A stretch of 64,000 nucleotides of DNA from an uncultured Oscillospiraceae bacterium (GTDB lineage: Bacteria; Bacillota; Clostridia; Oscillospirales; Oscillospiraceae), in assembly GCA_910588045.1 (NCBI GenBank), contig CAJUPS010000006.1, forward strand, positions 21,544 to 85,543, in the 5' to 3' direction. The notes beneath the pieces were generated by a model. The model searched no databases. It saw only the letters and a list, made by a program, of their open reading frames with translations, and was not told where the DNA came from. Below, piece by piece: positions 44,375 to 52,806 of this stretch. The position numbers were made by a program, and so were the translations under genes. Position 1 is the first letter of the stretch; each line of letters starts with the position of its first letter.

Positions 44375-45268
44375 CTACCATTTGGAGACAAATTCCAGTG
44401 TTCGGACCAGGGAATCCATGCGGGCCTCCCGCCCGCGCGCCCGGTTCTTTCCGCGGTCGCCTCGGAAGAATTTTGCTGTCCGCAGCTCCATGGGAACGAA
44501 CATGTGCCCGCCGCAGTCATAGCGCAGATGCTGGTAAAAATGGGGGAAGCCGTGCTGCCGCAGACGTTTTGTTATCTGCTCTGCTGCGGGTCCCGAGGGC
44601 CACATGGCGTCCATCCCGGAGGAAATGAGCAGAATCGGGCCGGTGATTTTCTCCGCCCGGATGACCGCAGAGGGGTTGGGGTGCTCCACGAGGGGCAGGT
44701 AGAGGTCATACATGGTCACCTCCCGCATCCGGACGCTGTTCCACAGCACGTGGCCAAGAGGAAATTTCTCCAGGCCGAAGGGGGTGTAGGGGATCTCCTC
44801 CCCGTGGAAGGTCCAGGTGCTCCCGGGTGCAATCGAGATCCCGTGCTTCAAGGTGAAACCCTGACAAACGGTGCTCATGGGAGAAACAGCGATCACTGCG
44901 TTGATAACGCCCGGCAGCAGGCTTCCCGCTGTCAGTGCGAGCTCTGCGCCTTTGGAGATTCCCCATAGTCCGACCTTATCATAGCCCATCTCGTGCAGGC
45001 GGTTTGCGGCTGCCTCCAGTGGATTGATGGGGACGTGATAGAACTGTCTGGGCAGCCCCTCCTCCATCACGTAGGCCAGGGCCAGGGCGGTCAATCCGTG
45101 GGACTGAAAAACCTGTGCCAGCTGTCGGGACAGCTCGAATTTTCCATCGCTGCCAGAAAAACAGATCAATGCTTTCCCCGGACAGCTGTCCACGGCAGGG
45201 GAGAACAACTCACCATGGAACCCATCTGCTCTAACGCGGTATTCAGGGTTCTTTACCGGTTCAGACAT
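44375..45268 (-). CDS. Acyl-CoA thioester hydrolase/BAAT-type alpha/beta hydrolase
   Basis: A 297-residue alpha/beta hydrolase resembling the C-terminal domain of bile-acid-CoA:amino acid N-acyltransferase/acyl-CoA thioesterase proteins. It has the nucleophile elbow LWGISKGAELAL (GxSxG), the Asp segment LLISSGMDAMWPSG and the His segment DCGGHMFVP. The start at 45268 has GAGG with a clear gap; a longer frame to 45409 is discarded because it runs through the ribosome site. The usual N-terminal BAAT domain is missing. Substrate unknown; an acyl-CoA or ester is likely. Confidence 0.8.
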   Translation of the reverse strand: MSEPVKNPEYRVRADGFHGELFSPAVDSCPGKALICFSGSDGKFELSRQLAQVFQSHGLTALALAYVMEEGLPRQFYHVPINPLEAAANRLHEMGYDKVGLWGISKGAELALTAGSLLPGVINAVIAVSPMSTVCQGFTLKHGISIAPGSTWTFHGEEIPYTPFGLEKFPLGHVLWNSVRMREVTMYDLYLPLVEHPNPSAVIRAEKITGPILLISSGMDAMWPSGPAAEQITKRLRQHGFPHFYQHLRYDCGGHMFVPMELRTAKFFRGDRGKNRARGREARMDSLVRTLEFVSKW

Positions 45269-45341
45269 AAGCGTTTCCTCTTTTACAAATTCAGAATAAA
45301 GCACGGATCCCCCGGCTCTACCGAAAAATCCGCAATTTTTA

Positions 45342-46067
45342 TCAAAGTCCCAGCGGCAGGAATGCCGCCGCTGCGGCCAGCGCCACTGCCGGGAGGAGGT
45401 TTGCCACACGGACCTTCTTTCCGAACACCAGGTTCACGCCCACACAGAAGATCAGCACGGACCCGATGAGGGACAGGTTGGACAGCGCGGCCTCCGTCAT
45501 CACCGGCTTGATGAACTGTGCCAGGGCGGTGACGCCCCCTTGCAGCGCGGCCACGGGGATGGCGGAGAAGAGGCAGCCCTTTCCCATGGAGCAGGCCATT
45601 ACCATGATGATGATAAAATCCAGAATGGCTTTATTGGCCAGAATGGAGTAATCCCCCATCAGGCCGTCCTCGATGGCCCCCACGATGGCCATCGCCCCGA
45701 TGCAGACCGTCAGGGAGGCGGTGACAAAGCCGTCCACGAACTGCTTATCCCGCGCATTCCCGGTCTTGACCTTCAGCCAGCCGCCGAAGCGCTCAAAGAG
45801 GCCCTCGATGTTGATGACCTCACCGATTAGCGCCCCCAGGGCCAGGCAGAGCGTAATCAGCATCCCGCGCCCGCTGGCGACGGAGGAGCCCTCCACGGTC
45901 AGCATCTCCTCCATCGCCCCGCCGATGCCGATGAACAGTACGCTCACGCCGCAGACGGTGCTCAGAGAATCTTGGCACCGCTGGGGGATCAGCCTCCCGA
46001 AGAGAAGTCCGGCCAGTCCTCCCAGGAGAATGCCCAGCGCATTGATGACGGTTCCCAGTCCCGCCAT
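45342..46067 (-). CDS. DUF554 family membrane protein (YqgA-like)
   Basis: A 241-residue protein with about seven hydrophobic segments, matching DUF554: GLGTVINALGILLGGLAGLLFGRLIP at the start, LCLALGALIGEVINIEGLFERFGGWLK, and VTASLTVCIGAMAIVGAIEDGL. Function is not established; a transporter role is likely from topology. It follows the lyase gene on the same strand, separated by a hairpin. Confidence 0.9.
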   Translation of the reverse strand: MAGLGTVINALGILLGGLAGLLFGRLIPQRCQDSLSTVCGVSVLFIGIGGAMEEMLTVEGSSVASGRGMLITLCLALGALIGEVINIEGLFERFGGWLKVKTGNARDKQFVDGFVTASLTVCIGAMAIVGAIEDGLMGDYSILANKAILDFIIIMVMACSMGKGCLFSAIPVAALQGGVTALAQFIKPVMTEAALSNLSLIGSVLIFCVGVNLVFGKKVRVANLLPAVALAAAAAFLPLGL

Positions 46068-46091
46068 AAGCCCACGCCTCCTTTCCGAAAA

Positions 46092-46120
46092 TACTGCCGG
46101 AGATCAGAGCGATCTCCGGC
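46092..46120 (-). terminator. Hairpin between lyase and DUF554 genes
   Basis: A perfect 12-bp stem (CTGCCGGAGATC with GATCTCCGGCAG, loop AGAGC) is followed on the minus strand by TATTTTC. It may terminate part of the lyase transcript before the DUF554 gene. Confidence 0.65.
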
Positions 46121-46129
46121 AGGTGTTGG

Positions 46130-47578
46130 TTACTGCTCCGTGCCAAAATCGGCCATGTAGGCCGCGGCCAGCTTCTCGGGCCAGTCACCCACGGGTTCCA
46201 GCACGCCGGTGAAGAACCGCAGGGTCTTGGGCTCGTGGACGAACCGCAGTCCGCCGATGAGGTCCCGGTGGTCATAGAGCCATTTCACGCGGTCAATGAC
46301 GTACTCCGTCTGGGACAGGGTGAACACCCGGCGGGGGAAGGCCAGGCGGACCAGCTCCATGGAGGCCATGCGCTCGCTGCCGTCGGCGTTGCGCTCCTCG
46401 GAGAGGGTGCCGCGCTCCATGCCCCGGATGCCGCCGCAGATGTACAGTGCGCACACCAGGGCCCCGGCGGGATACTGCTCCTGCGGAATATGCTTGACGA
46501 ACTCACTGGCATCCAGATGGGCCCCCAGACCGCCGCCGGGGGTGATGACGGGCACGCCGTAGTCGTCCAGGGACTTCACGCAATAGCCCACGAACTGGGG
46601 GCCCTGGGAGATGACGTTCATGTCCATGCTCTCCTCAAAGCCCACGGTCATGGCCTCGATCTCCCGCACGGACATGCCGCCGTAGGTGAGGAAGCCCTCG
46701 AACATGGGGATCAGATCCTCCATGGAGTAGTACAGGTCCCGATCCCGGACCAGGATGGCGCCGCCCCGGGCGAAGCCAAACTTCCGCGCGGAGAAGTAGA
46801 TCATATCGAAGAGGTCCGCCACCATCCGGGTGATCTCCCGAACAGACTTGTCCGCCATGCCCTCCTCGCGGGTCTTCATGAAGTACAGGTTGTCCTGGAG
46901 CAGGGAGGCGTCCAACACGGTGAGCACGCCGTATTTCTTGCAGATGTCCGTGGCCGCCTTCATGTTGGCGTAGGAGATGGGCTGGCCGCCAATGAGGTTG
47001 GTGCCCGCCTCCAGGCGCACGAAGGGCACATTCTCCGGGGTCTCCTTGCGGATGCACGCCTCCAGCTTCTCCAGGTCGATGTTGCCCTTGAAGGGCAGGT
47101 CGCTCTTGCTGATCAGGCCCTCGTCCTTCACCAGCTCCTCCACGCGGCCGCCCATGCGGGTGATGTGGGCCTTGGCGGTGGTGAAATGGTAGTTCATGAT
47201 GACGCAGTTGCCGGGCTTTACAAAGCGGGTGGCCAGAATATTCTCGCAGGCCCGTCCCTGGTGGGCGGGGAGGCAGTATTGGATGCCGAAGAGCTCCTGG
47301 AGCTTGCGCTCCATGCGAAAGTAGCTCTCGCTGCCGGCGTAGGCGTCGTCGGCCCGGAGCATGGCGGATTCCATGTCATCGCTCATGGCGTTGACGCCGG
47401 AATCGGTGAGCATATCCAGGAAGATGTCGCTGTTGTGGAGCTGGAAGGTGTTATACCCGGACTCCTGGATCTTCTGGAGCCGCTGGCCGGTGGGCAGCAG
47501 GTTCAGCTTCTGGACGATGCGCACCTTGTGCATCTCCAGGGGGATGGGATCGTGCTTGTAGAAGGTGATCTGTGGCAT
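46130..47578 (-). CDS. Beta-eliminating lyase, tyrosine phenol-lyase/tryptophanase family
   Basis: A 482-residue PLP enzyme. The Schiff-base Lys is in FSARKFGFARGG, the Asp contacting the pyridine nitrogen in LTVLDASLLQDNLYFMK, and Asn in TNLIGGQPIS. Residues that distinguish tyrosine phenol-lyase from tryptophanase in Citrobacter favour the former: RGMERG (Arg381 equivalent), HFTTAKAH (Thr124 region) and RFFTG (Phe448, where tryptophanase has His). However, the Arg beside the PLP Asp (R217) is Leu here and the KKD motif is RKF, so the true substrate may differ. The start at 47578 has GAGGAG ten bases upstream. Confidence 0.85.
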   Translation of the reverse strand: MPQITFYKHDPIPLEMHKVRIVQKLNLLPTGQRLQKIQESGYNTFQLHNSDIFLDMLTDSGVNAMSDDMESAMLRADDAYAGSESYFRMERKLQELFGIQYCLPAHQGRACENILATRFVKPGNCVIMNYHFTTAKAHITRMGGRVEELVKDEGLISKSDLPFKGNIDLEKLEACIRKETPENVPFVRLEAGTNLIGGQPISYANMKAATDICKKYGVLTVLDASLLQDNLYFMKTREEGMADKSVREITRMVADLFDMIYFSARKFGFARGGAILVRDRDLYYSMEDLIPMFEGFLTYGGMSVREIEAMTVGFEESMDMNVISQGPQFVGYCVKSLDDYGVPVITPGGGLGAHLDASEFVKHIPQEQYPAGALVCALYICGGIRGMERGTLSEERNADGSERMASMELVRLAFPRRVFTLSQTEYVIDRVKWLYDHRDLIGGLRFVHEPKTLRFFTGVLEPVGDWPEKLAAAYMADFGTEQ

Positions 47579-47652
47579 TTCGTTTGTTCTCCTCTGTTTA
47601 TAGGTTGTACGTTTCCTGATAAGGGCGGCCATGCCGAAAAACGTTCATCAAT

Positions 47653-47681
47653 ACTTTAGCACTTTGAACACAAAAAGTAAA
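47653..47681 (-). promoter_or_regulatory. Probable promoter of the lyase gene
   Basis: On the minus strand TTTACT (47676-47681) and TAAAGT (47653-47658) are 17 bases apart, about 75 bases before the start codon. Confidence 0.5.
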
Positions 47682-47836
47682 TACCCAGAAGCGACATTCC
47701 CGGAGAAAAAATTTCCCCGAATCCTGGCGGAGCGGATAGAAGGCGCTCCTGGATGTCCGGCGGGTAAAGTTCGCAGGACGGGGAATACTATGGGCATATG
47801 AAAGAGCGTATGACTAACCATAAGGAGCGAGAAGCC

Positions 47837-48271
47837 ATGATTGAATCGGATACCATTAAATTGCTGCGGGAGTGTGACGCGGGGGTCAAGATGGGCGTTG
47901 CCTCCATTGACGATGTGCTCGACCATGTCAAGGACGGGAACTTCAGGCGCCGCCTGACGGACTGCAAACAGGACCACAACGCCCTGGACCGGGAGCTCCA
48001 GGGTCTGCTGGACCGCTACCACGACGAGGGGAAGGACCCCAGCCCCGTGGCGAAGGGCATGAGCTGGATGAAGACCAATATGAAGCTGGGCATGGACAGC
48101 TCAGACGAGGCCATCGCCAGTCTGATGACCGATGGGTGCAACATGGGGGTGAAGTCGCTGCACAAGTACCTCAACCAGTACAAGGCGGCGGACGAGTCCT
48201 CCAAGAACATCGCCAAGCAGCTCATCCACCTGGAGGAGCAGCTGACGGCGGACATGCGGCAGTACCTGTAA
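47837..48271 (+). CDS. Small helical protein, ferritin-like DUF2383-type
   Basis: A 144-residue all-helical acidic protein without cysteine pairs or signal. The pattern MIESDTIKLLRECDAGVKMGVASIDDVLDHVKDGNFRRRL followed by further long helices (MDSSDEAIASLMTDGCNMGVKSLHKYLNQYK) resembles four-helix-bundle proteins of the DUF2383/ferritin-like group. The start at 47837 has AAGGAG nine bases upstream, preferred over 47798. A role in stress or metal handling is possible but not shown. Confidence 0.7.
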   Translation: MIESDTIKLLRECDAGVKMGVASIDDVLDHVKDGNFRRRLTDCKQDHNALDRELQGLLDRYHDEGKDPSPVAKGMSWMKTNMKLGMDSSDEAIASLMTDGCNMGVKSLHKYLNQYKAADESSKNIAKQLIHLEEQLTADMRQYL

Positions 48272-48276
48272 CCCCC

Positions 48277-48302
48277 GGGGACGCTTCCAAAGAAGCGTCC
48301 CC
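48277..48302 (+). terminator. Terminator after the small helical protein gene
   Basis: GGGGACGCTT pairs with AAGCGTCCCC over a six-base loop, followed by GAAATTTTTCC, five bases past the stop codon. Confidence 0.8.
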
Positions 48303-48333
48303 GAAATTTTTCCTGGATATTTTGAAAAAAGGC

Positions 48334-48364
48334 TTGACATTCCCATTGTGTGAGGGTTTATCCT
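48334..48364 (+). promoter_or_regulatory. MerR-type promoter with 19-bp spacer
   Basis: TTGACA (48334-48339) and TATCCT (48359-48364) are 19 bases apart, the over-long spacing typical of MerR-activated promoters. A loose dyad (CCCATTGTGTGAGGG) lies in the spacer where MerR dimers bind. It precedes the MerR gene by 43 bases, implying autoregulation. Confidence 0.75.
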
Positions 48365-48407
48365 ACTTTCAGGAACCGGTTCCCACATCAAAATAAGGAG
48401 GTATGTC

Positions 48408-49196
48408 ATGCTCACGATTGGAGAGTTCTCCCGGCTGAGCCGGGTCTCGCCGCGGATGCTGCGCCACTATGACGCATTGGGGCTGCTCTGTCCCCGGACG
48501 GTGGGAGAGAACGGCTACCGCTACTACCGGCAGGAGCAGTTGTCCGACCTGGCCAAACTTCAGTGGCTGAAGTCCTACGGCTTCTCCCTGGGGGAGCTAG
48601 GGCCGCTGCTGGCACTGGAGGACGCGCAGCTCCTTCCCCATCTCCGGGAGCGACGGCAGGGTCTGGAGGCGGAGCTGACGGAAAAGCGGGCGGCGCTTCT
48701 CCGATTGGAGGCGGACATCCTCCGCATGGAAGGAAAGACAACAATGGAAAATCAGTATCATGTTATCCTGATGGAGGACCCGGAGCAGAAGGTATTTTCT
48801 ATCCGCAAAACCGTCGGCGTAGCGGAGTACCACGAGCTGTTCAACGAGCTGCGCCGCGAGGCGGAGCGGCGGGGCCTGAAGCAGGCGGGCCCCATCCAGA
48901 TGCGCTACTACGATCCCGACTTCAACCAGGACAGCTCTGACGTGGAGGCCCAGATGGTGGTGGCCCAGGATGGTCCCGACGTCACGGTCAAGCCCGCCTG
49001 TACCTGCGCCGCAGTACAGCACCGGGGGTCCTATGAGAACCTGTACCTGGCCTACGGGGCTCTGTGCGCCTGGCTGGGGGAGCACACGGAGTATCGCGTC
49101 TGCGGTCCCGCCATGGACCGGTATCTCAACGATCCCCACGACACGCCCGCCGACCAGCTGGAAACCGGTGTACTCTTCCCAGTAGAGAAGCTGTAA
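48408..49196 (+). CDS. MerR family regulator with GyrI-like effector domain
   Basis: A 262-residue regulator. The N-terminal winged helix is classic (MLTIGEFSRLSRVSPRMLRHYDALGLLCPRTVGENGYRYY), a coiled-coil dimer helix follows (about residues 75-110), and the C-terminal 150 residues form a GyrI/BmrR-like small-molecule-binding domain (YHVILMEDPEQKVFSIRKTVGVAEYHELFNEL, ending TPADQLETGVLFPVE). Such proteins respond to hydrophobic cations and other drugs. The ribosome site AAGGAGG is six bases upstream. No dedicated target gene follows. Confidence 0.92.
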   Translation: MLTIGEFSRLSRVSPRMLRHYDALGLLCPRTVGENGYRYYRQEQLSDLAKLQWLKSYGFSLGELGPLLALEDAQLLPHLRERRQGLEAELTEKRAALLRLEADILRMEGKTTMENQYHVILMEDPEQKVFSIRKTVGVAEYHELFNELRREAERRGLKQAGPIQMRYYDPDFNQDSSDVEAQMVVAQDGPDVTVKPACTCAAVQHRGSYENLYLAYGALCAWLGEHTEYRVCGPAMDRYLNDPHDTPADQLETGVLFPVEKL

Positions 49197-49230
49197 GTAA
49201 CGCAAGGCACTTCTTCGGACGGGCCCCCTA

Positions 49231-49300
49231 GCACGGCGTGAGCCGTGCGGCCGACAAGAACCCCAGAAATTACGGGGGCGGAACAGAGTTCCGCCCCCTT
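49231..49300 (+). terminator. Tandem hairpins after the MerR gene
   Basis: GCACGGC-GTGA-GCCGTGC (49231-49248) is followed by a perfect 11-bp stem (GGGGGCGGAAC/GTTCCGCCCCC, 49274-49284 with 49288-49298) and TT. Together they likely terminate the MerR transcript. Confidence 0.65.
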
Positions 49301-49377
49301 GGCATTTCAGTTTTGTACGCACTTTCGCCAGCCGCACCCTAAAGCAAGCGCAAGCTTGCGGCAAAAAGTTCTTTTTG

Positions 49378-49405
49378 GATACTTTTTCTTTCAAGAAAAA
49401 GTATC
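49378..49405 (-). terminator. Terminator overlapping the end of the ECF S-component gene
   Basis: GATACTTTTTC pairs with GAAAAAGTATC (11-bp stem) across the stop codon of the ECF-S gene; on the minus strand the sequence continues CCAAAAAGAACTTTTTG. It probably ends the pilus operon transcript. Confidence 0.6.
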
Positions 49406-49906
49406 ATCCGACAGGCGTTGCAGCAGCCTCCGGCAGGGGCGGAACAGGGTCAGCGCCATGACGAAGTTGCCTGCGCAATGGAGCGCGTCAAATGGGATCC
49501 CGGAGACCCACCAGCTCAGGGCGAAGGCCCAGCCTCCGGCGGCCCAGTAGGTCAGGGAGCACAGGGCGCCGAAGCACAGTCCGAAGCCCCCGGACAGCAC
49601 CGCCCAGCCCAGCGGGGACTCCATCCGCCGCAGCAGCCGCGCGCATACCGCCAGCACAAGCCACACATATAGGTAGCAAGCCGACCAGTACCCGAACCCC
49701 CAGGTGACGATCTCCAGCAGCACGTAGGCATAGATGGGCAGCAGGGCCTTCCAGCCCAGTACCACCACGTAGACCATCACCAGAAGGGACACCGGCTCGA
49801 TGTTGGGCATCCAGGCCATCGCCAGCTTGGCGGCGTACAGCGCCGCCGTCAGGAGGCCCATGACCGCCAGATCCCGGGCCCGCCAACGGGTTTGCTTAGA
49901 ATCCAT
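49391..49906 (-). CDS. ECF transporter S component-like membrane protein
   Basis: A 171-residue protein with about six hydrophobic helices. LAVMGLLTAALYAAKLAMAWMPNIEPVSLLVMVYVVVLG resembles the start of substrate-specific S components of energy-coupling-factor vitamin importers, which pair with a shared EcfT/EcfA module. It overlaps the DUF4430 gene by 11 bases and lacks its own good ribosome site, so translation is coupled. DUF4430 (transcobalamin-like) neighbours hint at a corrinoid or related vitamin, but the ligand is not defined. Confidence 0.75.
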   Translation of the reverse strand: MDSKQTRWRARDLAVMGLLTAALYAAKLAMAWMPNIEPVSLLVMVYVVVLGWKALLPIYAYVLLEIVTWGFGYWSACYLYVWLVLAVCARLLRRMESPLGWAVLSGGFGLCFGALCSLTYWAAGGWAFALSWWVSGIPFDALHCAGNFVMALTLFRPCRRLLQRLSDDTFS

Positions 49907-50300
49907 CGTAGCCCACGGTGAGGGTCAGCTCATACCGCTCTCCGTCGGCAATGGGGGTGGTGTCCGCGCTGGTATTGACCATCTCACCGGACTTGGTGAT
50001 CTTCCACCACTCCTGGGCGGCCTCATCGGCGGTCTCCCCGTCGGCAGTGAGGATGTAGAGCCCATAGACGCTCTGATTGTCCTCCACCACGCCGCCCTCC
50101 ACCAGGGCCGGGCCCAGGTACTCCTCCTGGGTGCGCAACGGGAAATCATTGGTGGAGCCGTCGCGGTGGACCACCTGGACGGTGACCTGCTTCCCACCGG
50201 CAGCGCCCCGGGGGGAGGCGAAGCGCCACACGGCCAGCAGGATGGCCGCGACGACCACGAGGACGATGGCGGCGATCAGTGCTTTCTTGTTTCCTTTCAT
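49896..50300 (-). CDS. DUF4430 domain secreted/anchored protein
   Basis: A 134-residue protein with an N-terminal membrane anchor (KKALIAAIVLVVVAAILLAVWRF) and a DUF4430 domain (VTVQVVHRDGSTNDFPLRTQEEYLGPALVEGG, ending GERYELTLTVGYDGF). DUF4430 resembles the C-terminal domain of transcobalamin-type proteins. The start at 50300 follows AGAGGT. Outside the membrane it could present a ligand to the coupled S component. No lipobox is seen. Confidence 0.8.
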   Translation of the reverse strand: MKGNKKALIAAIVLVVVAAILLAVWRFASPRGAAGGKQVTVQVVHRDGSTNDFPLRTQEEYLGPALVEGGVVEDNQSVYGLYILTADGETADEAAQEWWKITKSGEMVNTSADTTPIADGERYELTLTVGYDGF

Positions 50301-50317
50301 CTGGTGTACCTCTTCCA

Positions 50318-51412
50318 TCAATATGCTTTTGCGGTATAGCCCTTAGGGGACGCTGGACCCAATTTCTTTTGCAGTGCATCGGGGTTCATCGCGTAATGCA
50401 GGGCCGTCTCGGCGGTAATCCGCCCGGCCTTATAGAGCCGGAGGATGGACTCGTCCATGCTGACCATGCCCTCCGCGGAGGCGGTCTGAATGGTGGAGTC
50501 GATCTGGTGAATCCGGCTGTCCCGCACCATGCTGCGCACGGCGGTGTTCAGGTGCATGATCTCAAAGGCGGGCACCAGCTGGCCGTCGGTGGAGGGCAGG
50601 AGCTGCTGACTGATGACCGTCTTGAGCACCTGGGCCAGCTGGATGCGGATCTGCTGCTGCTGAGCGGGGGGGAAGACGTCGATGATCCGGTCGATGGTGT
50701 TTACCGCGCCCACCGTGTGGAGGGTGGAGATCACCAGGTGTCCGGTCTCTGCCGCCGTCATGGCGGTCTGGATGGTGTCCAGGTCCCGCATCTCGCCCAG
50801 GAGGATCACGTCCGGGGCCTGCCGCAGACTGGCCCGCAGGGCGGTGACGTAGCTGGCAGTATCCATGGCCAGCTCCCGCTGGCTGATGATGCTCTTGTCG
50901 TTCCGGTGCAGGTACTCGATGGGGTCCTCGATGGTGATGATGTGGGCGTCCCGGCTGTGGTTCACCGCGTCCACGATGCAGGCCAGGGTGGTGGACTTGC
51001 CGCCCCCGGCGGGTCCGGTGACCAGGACCATGCCCCGGGTCATGCGGGCCACCTTCATGACCTCCTCCGGGATGCTCATATTCTGCCAGTTGGGGATCCC
51101 GAAGCTCACCACCCGGATCACCGCCGAGAGGGAGCCCCGCTGCCGGTAGGCGTTGACCCGGAACCGGGCCAGGCCGACGACGGACAGGGAGAAGTCGTCG
51201 TCGCCTGTGGCGATGCACCGGTCGATGGGCCGCTGGGCCATGTCGTAGATCTCCCGCACCAGGGTCTCCGAGTCCTCGGGCTTCAGCCGTCCGTCCTGAA
51301 TGGGGACCAGCTCGCCCTCGCACTTCATGGAGACCGCCTTACCGGCGATCACGAACAGGTCGGAGGCGCTTTTCTCCACCGCCTGCTCCAGATATGTCAG
51401 AACACTTTCCAT
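50318..51412 (-). CDS. pilT: Type IV pilus retraction-type ATPase PilT
   Basis: A 364-residue hexameric secretion ATPase. The Walker A is LVTGPAGGGKSTTLA, the Asp-box region IITIEDPIEYLH, Walker B ILLGEMRDLDTIQTAMTAAETGHLVISTLHT, and the PilT-type C-terminus VRSMVRDSRIHQIDSTIQTAS (similar to the AIRNLIRE..IHQI signature). The start at 51412 is preceded by AAGGAG; longer in-frame sequence is unlikely. Such ATPases power pilus disassembly. No PilB-type assembly ATPase is in this operon, so one may be elsewhere, or this ATPase may do both jobs. Confidence 0.9.
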   Translation of the reverse strand: MESVLTYLEQAVEKSASDLFVIAGKAVSMKCEGELVPIQDGRLKPEDSETLVREIYDMAQRPIDRCIATGDDDFSLSVVGLARFRVNAYRQRGSLSAVIRVVSFGIPNWQNMSIPEEVMKVARMTRGMVLVTGPAGGGKSTTLACIVDAVNHSRDAHIITIEDPIEYLHRNDKSIISQRELAMDTASYVTALRASLRQAPDVILLGEMRDLDTIQTAMTAAETGHLVISTLHTVGAVNTIDRIIDVFPPAQQQQIRIQLAQVLKTVISQQLLPSTDGQLVPAFEIMHLNTAVRSMVRDSRIHQIDSTIQTASAEGMVSMDESILRLYKAGRITAETALHYAMNPDALQKKLGPASPKGYTAKAY

Positions 51413-51432
51413 TCTCTCCAAACTCCTTTTTT

Positions 51433-51861
51433 CTACTCGCCGTCCCAGACCGGCATGGAGCTGTCGATCTCCCATTCACCGGTATATTCCGTCTGCCACC
51501 GCAGGATCTGACAGGTTTCGCCGTCCTGATCCCCCAGCATGACCTCTACGCGCAGCGCCTGGCTGTCGCCGAAGGGGAGGGAGAAGGCGGCGGTCTCCAC
51601 CGGCCCGTCGGGATAGGTGGACAGTACGTGCTCGATCTCCACGTCCACGGGGAGCGTCTTGCCGTCCCGCAGGGCCGCCACGATCTCCACCGCCTGCCGG
51701 TCCGCCTCATAGTAGTCCGCCGCGTTCTGGGCGGTCATCTCGGACAGCTTGGCCTCCCGGTCCGCCGTGGCGATGGTCAGCACGGCGAACACCGCCAGGC
51801 ACAGCACGCAGAAGATCATCACCAGGCTCACCGCCCCGGATACGCCTCCGCCCCGCTTCAT
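51433..51861 (-). CDS. Pilus operon single-pass membrane protein
   Basis: A 142-residue protein with one N-terminal membrane helix (GAVSLVMIFCVLCLAVFAVLTIATADREAKLSEMTAQNAADYYEADRQAVEIV) and a small extracellular beta-rich domain. The layout resembles minor-pilin-like subunits, though the helix lacks the classic Glu at +5. It overlaps the preceding gene by four bases (ATGA), with GGAGG before the start at 51861. Role inferred from position. Confidence 0.7.
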   Translation of the reverse strand: MKRGGGVSGAVSLVMIFCVLCLAVFAVLTIATADREAKLSEMTAQNAADYYEADRQAVEIVAALRDGKTLPVDVEIEHVLSTYPDGPVETAAFSLPFGDSQALRVEVMLGDQDGETCQILRWQTEYTGEWEIDSSMPVWDGE

Positions 51862-52331
51862 GACGCCACCTCCATTGATGTCACCGTACTCCGGAGGGCC
51901 GCGATGTCCCATATGAGAATGGTGGTTCCCACGGCCTCCTTGCCGTTCCGGTCATACCGCTGCACCGACAGGGAAGCGCCGGTATAGCCATCCTCCGACC
52001 TGAGGGACAGCACGACGTCAAAGGCGCTCTCCCCGCCGCCGTCCAGCTTCTCCCAGCCCTCATCGTAGGAGATGCAGACCGTATCTCCCATCATCTGTCC
52101 CCCGGTCAGCTGCGCCGTCCTCTCCAGGTCGCCGCCTGCGGCCTTGAAGCACTCCGCAGCGCTCCTGGCCTCGCTGACGGCCCGGTTGAGGTCGGCGCTG
52201 TCCTGGCTCATGACCTCCGAGCGGACGAACAGCCCCACGCAGATGGCCGCGCACAGGGAGAACACCCCCACCGCAATCAGCAGCTCAATGGCGAACAGAC
52301 CGGAGCGGGTGGGCTTGATTCTTTCCCGCAT
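51858..52331 (-). CDS. Prepilin-like protein
   Basis: A 157-residue protein with a type IV prepilin start: a short Arg/Lys leader, then RSG-LFAIELLIAVGVFSLCAAICVGLF, where Gly precedes the cleavage site and Glu is at +5 of the mature helix. The rest is a small globular domain. The ATG at 52331 is favoured because AAGGAG lies 11 bases before it; a GTG at 52343 would be too close. A prepilin peptidase is not encoded here. Confidence 0.78.
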   Translation of the reverse strand: MRERIKPTRSGLFAIELLIAVGVFSLCAAICVGLFVRSEVMSQDSADLNRAVSEARSAAECFKAAGGDLERTAQLTGGQMMGDTVCISYDEGWEKLDGGGESAFDVVLSLRSEDGYTGASLSVQRYDRNGKEAVGTTILIWDIAALRSTVTSMEVAS

Positions 52332-52332
52332 C

Positions 52333-52806
52333 TTATCCCACACTCCTTATATGTACATCGGCGGTGTGTACCACGCCGTCCGTATCCGTCAGCGTCAGGC
52401 GCAGAAGCCCGCCGTCGGCCAGGCCGATCTCCAGCGCCCGGGCGGGGCAGACGGCCTCGCCGAACTCCGGATCCAGCTCCCAGCCCTTTTCACAGAGCAT
52501 CTCCATCAGCTGACCGTCATAGACGTACAGGATGGTCTCATAGGTGGTGCCGTCGTACTCCTGGTACAGAAACAGCGCGTCGCCGTCCCCGAAGGGTCCG
52601 GCGTCCACCAGCCGCAGGGCGTCGCTGCCGTGGAGCTTGGCAGTGATATAGCTGAGGCTGACCCGCTCTGCGGCGCTCTCCTCCACCCGGTCTGCCACCC
52701 GGCGGTAGACCACGGCGCCCGCCGCCAGGCTCAACAGCAGCGTCGCGCCGAACACACACGTGAGCGCCAGGGCCGCCAGGGTCCCCGCGCCGCTCTGCCG
52801 CCTCAT
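52333..52806 (-). CDS. DUF4860 family pilus operon protein
   Basis: A 157-residue protein with an N-terminal membrane helix (GTLAALALTCVFGATLLLSLAAGAVVY) and an extracellular domain ending in LRLTLTDTDGVVHTADVHIR. It fits DUF4860, a family found in clostridial pilus-like operons. It overlaps the preceding gene by four bases, and its stop falls just before the next prepilin gene. Confidence 0.75.
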   Translation of the reverse strand: MRRQSGAGTLAALALTCVFGATLLLSLAAGAVVYRRVADRVEESAAERVSLSYITAKLHGSDALRLVDAGPFGDGDALFLYQEYDGTTYETILYVYDGQLMEMLCEKGWELDPEFGEAVCPARALEIGLADGGLLRLTLTDTDGVVHTADVHIRSVG

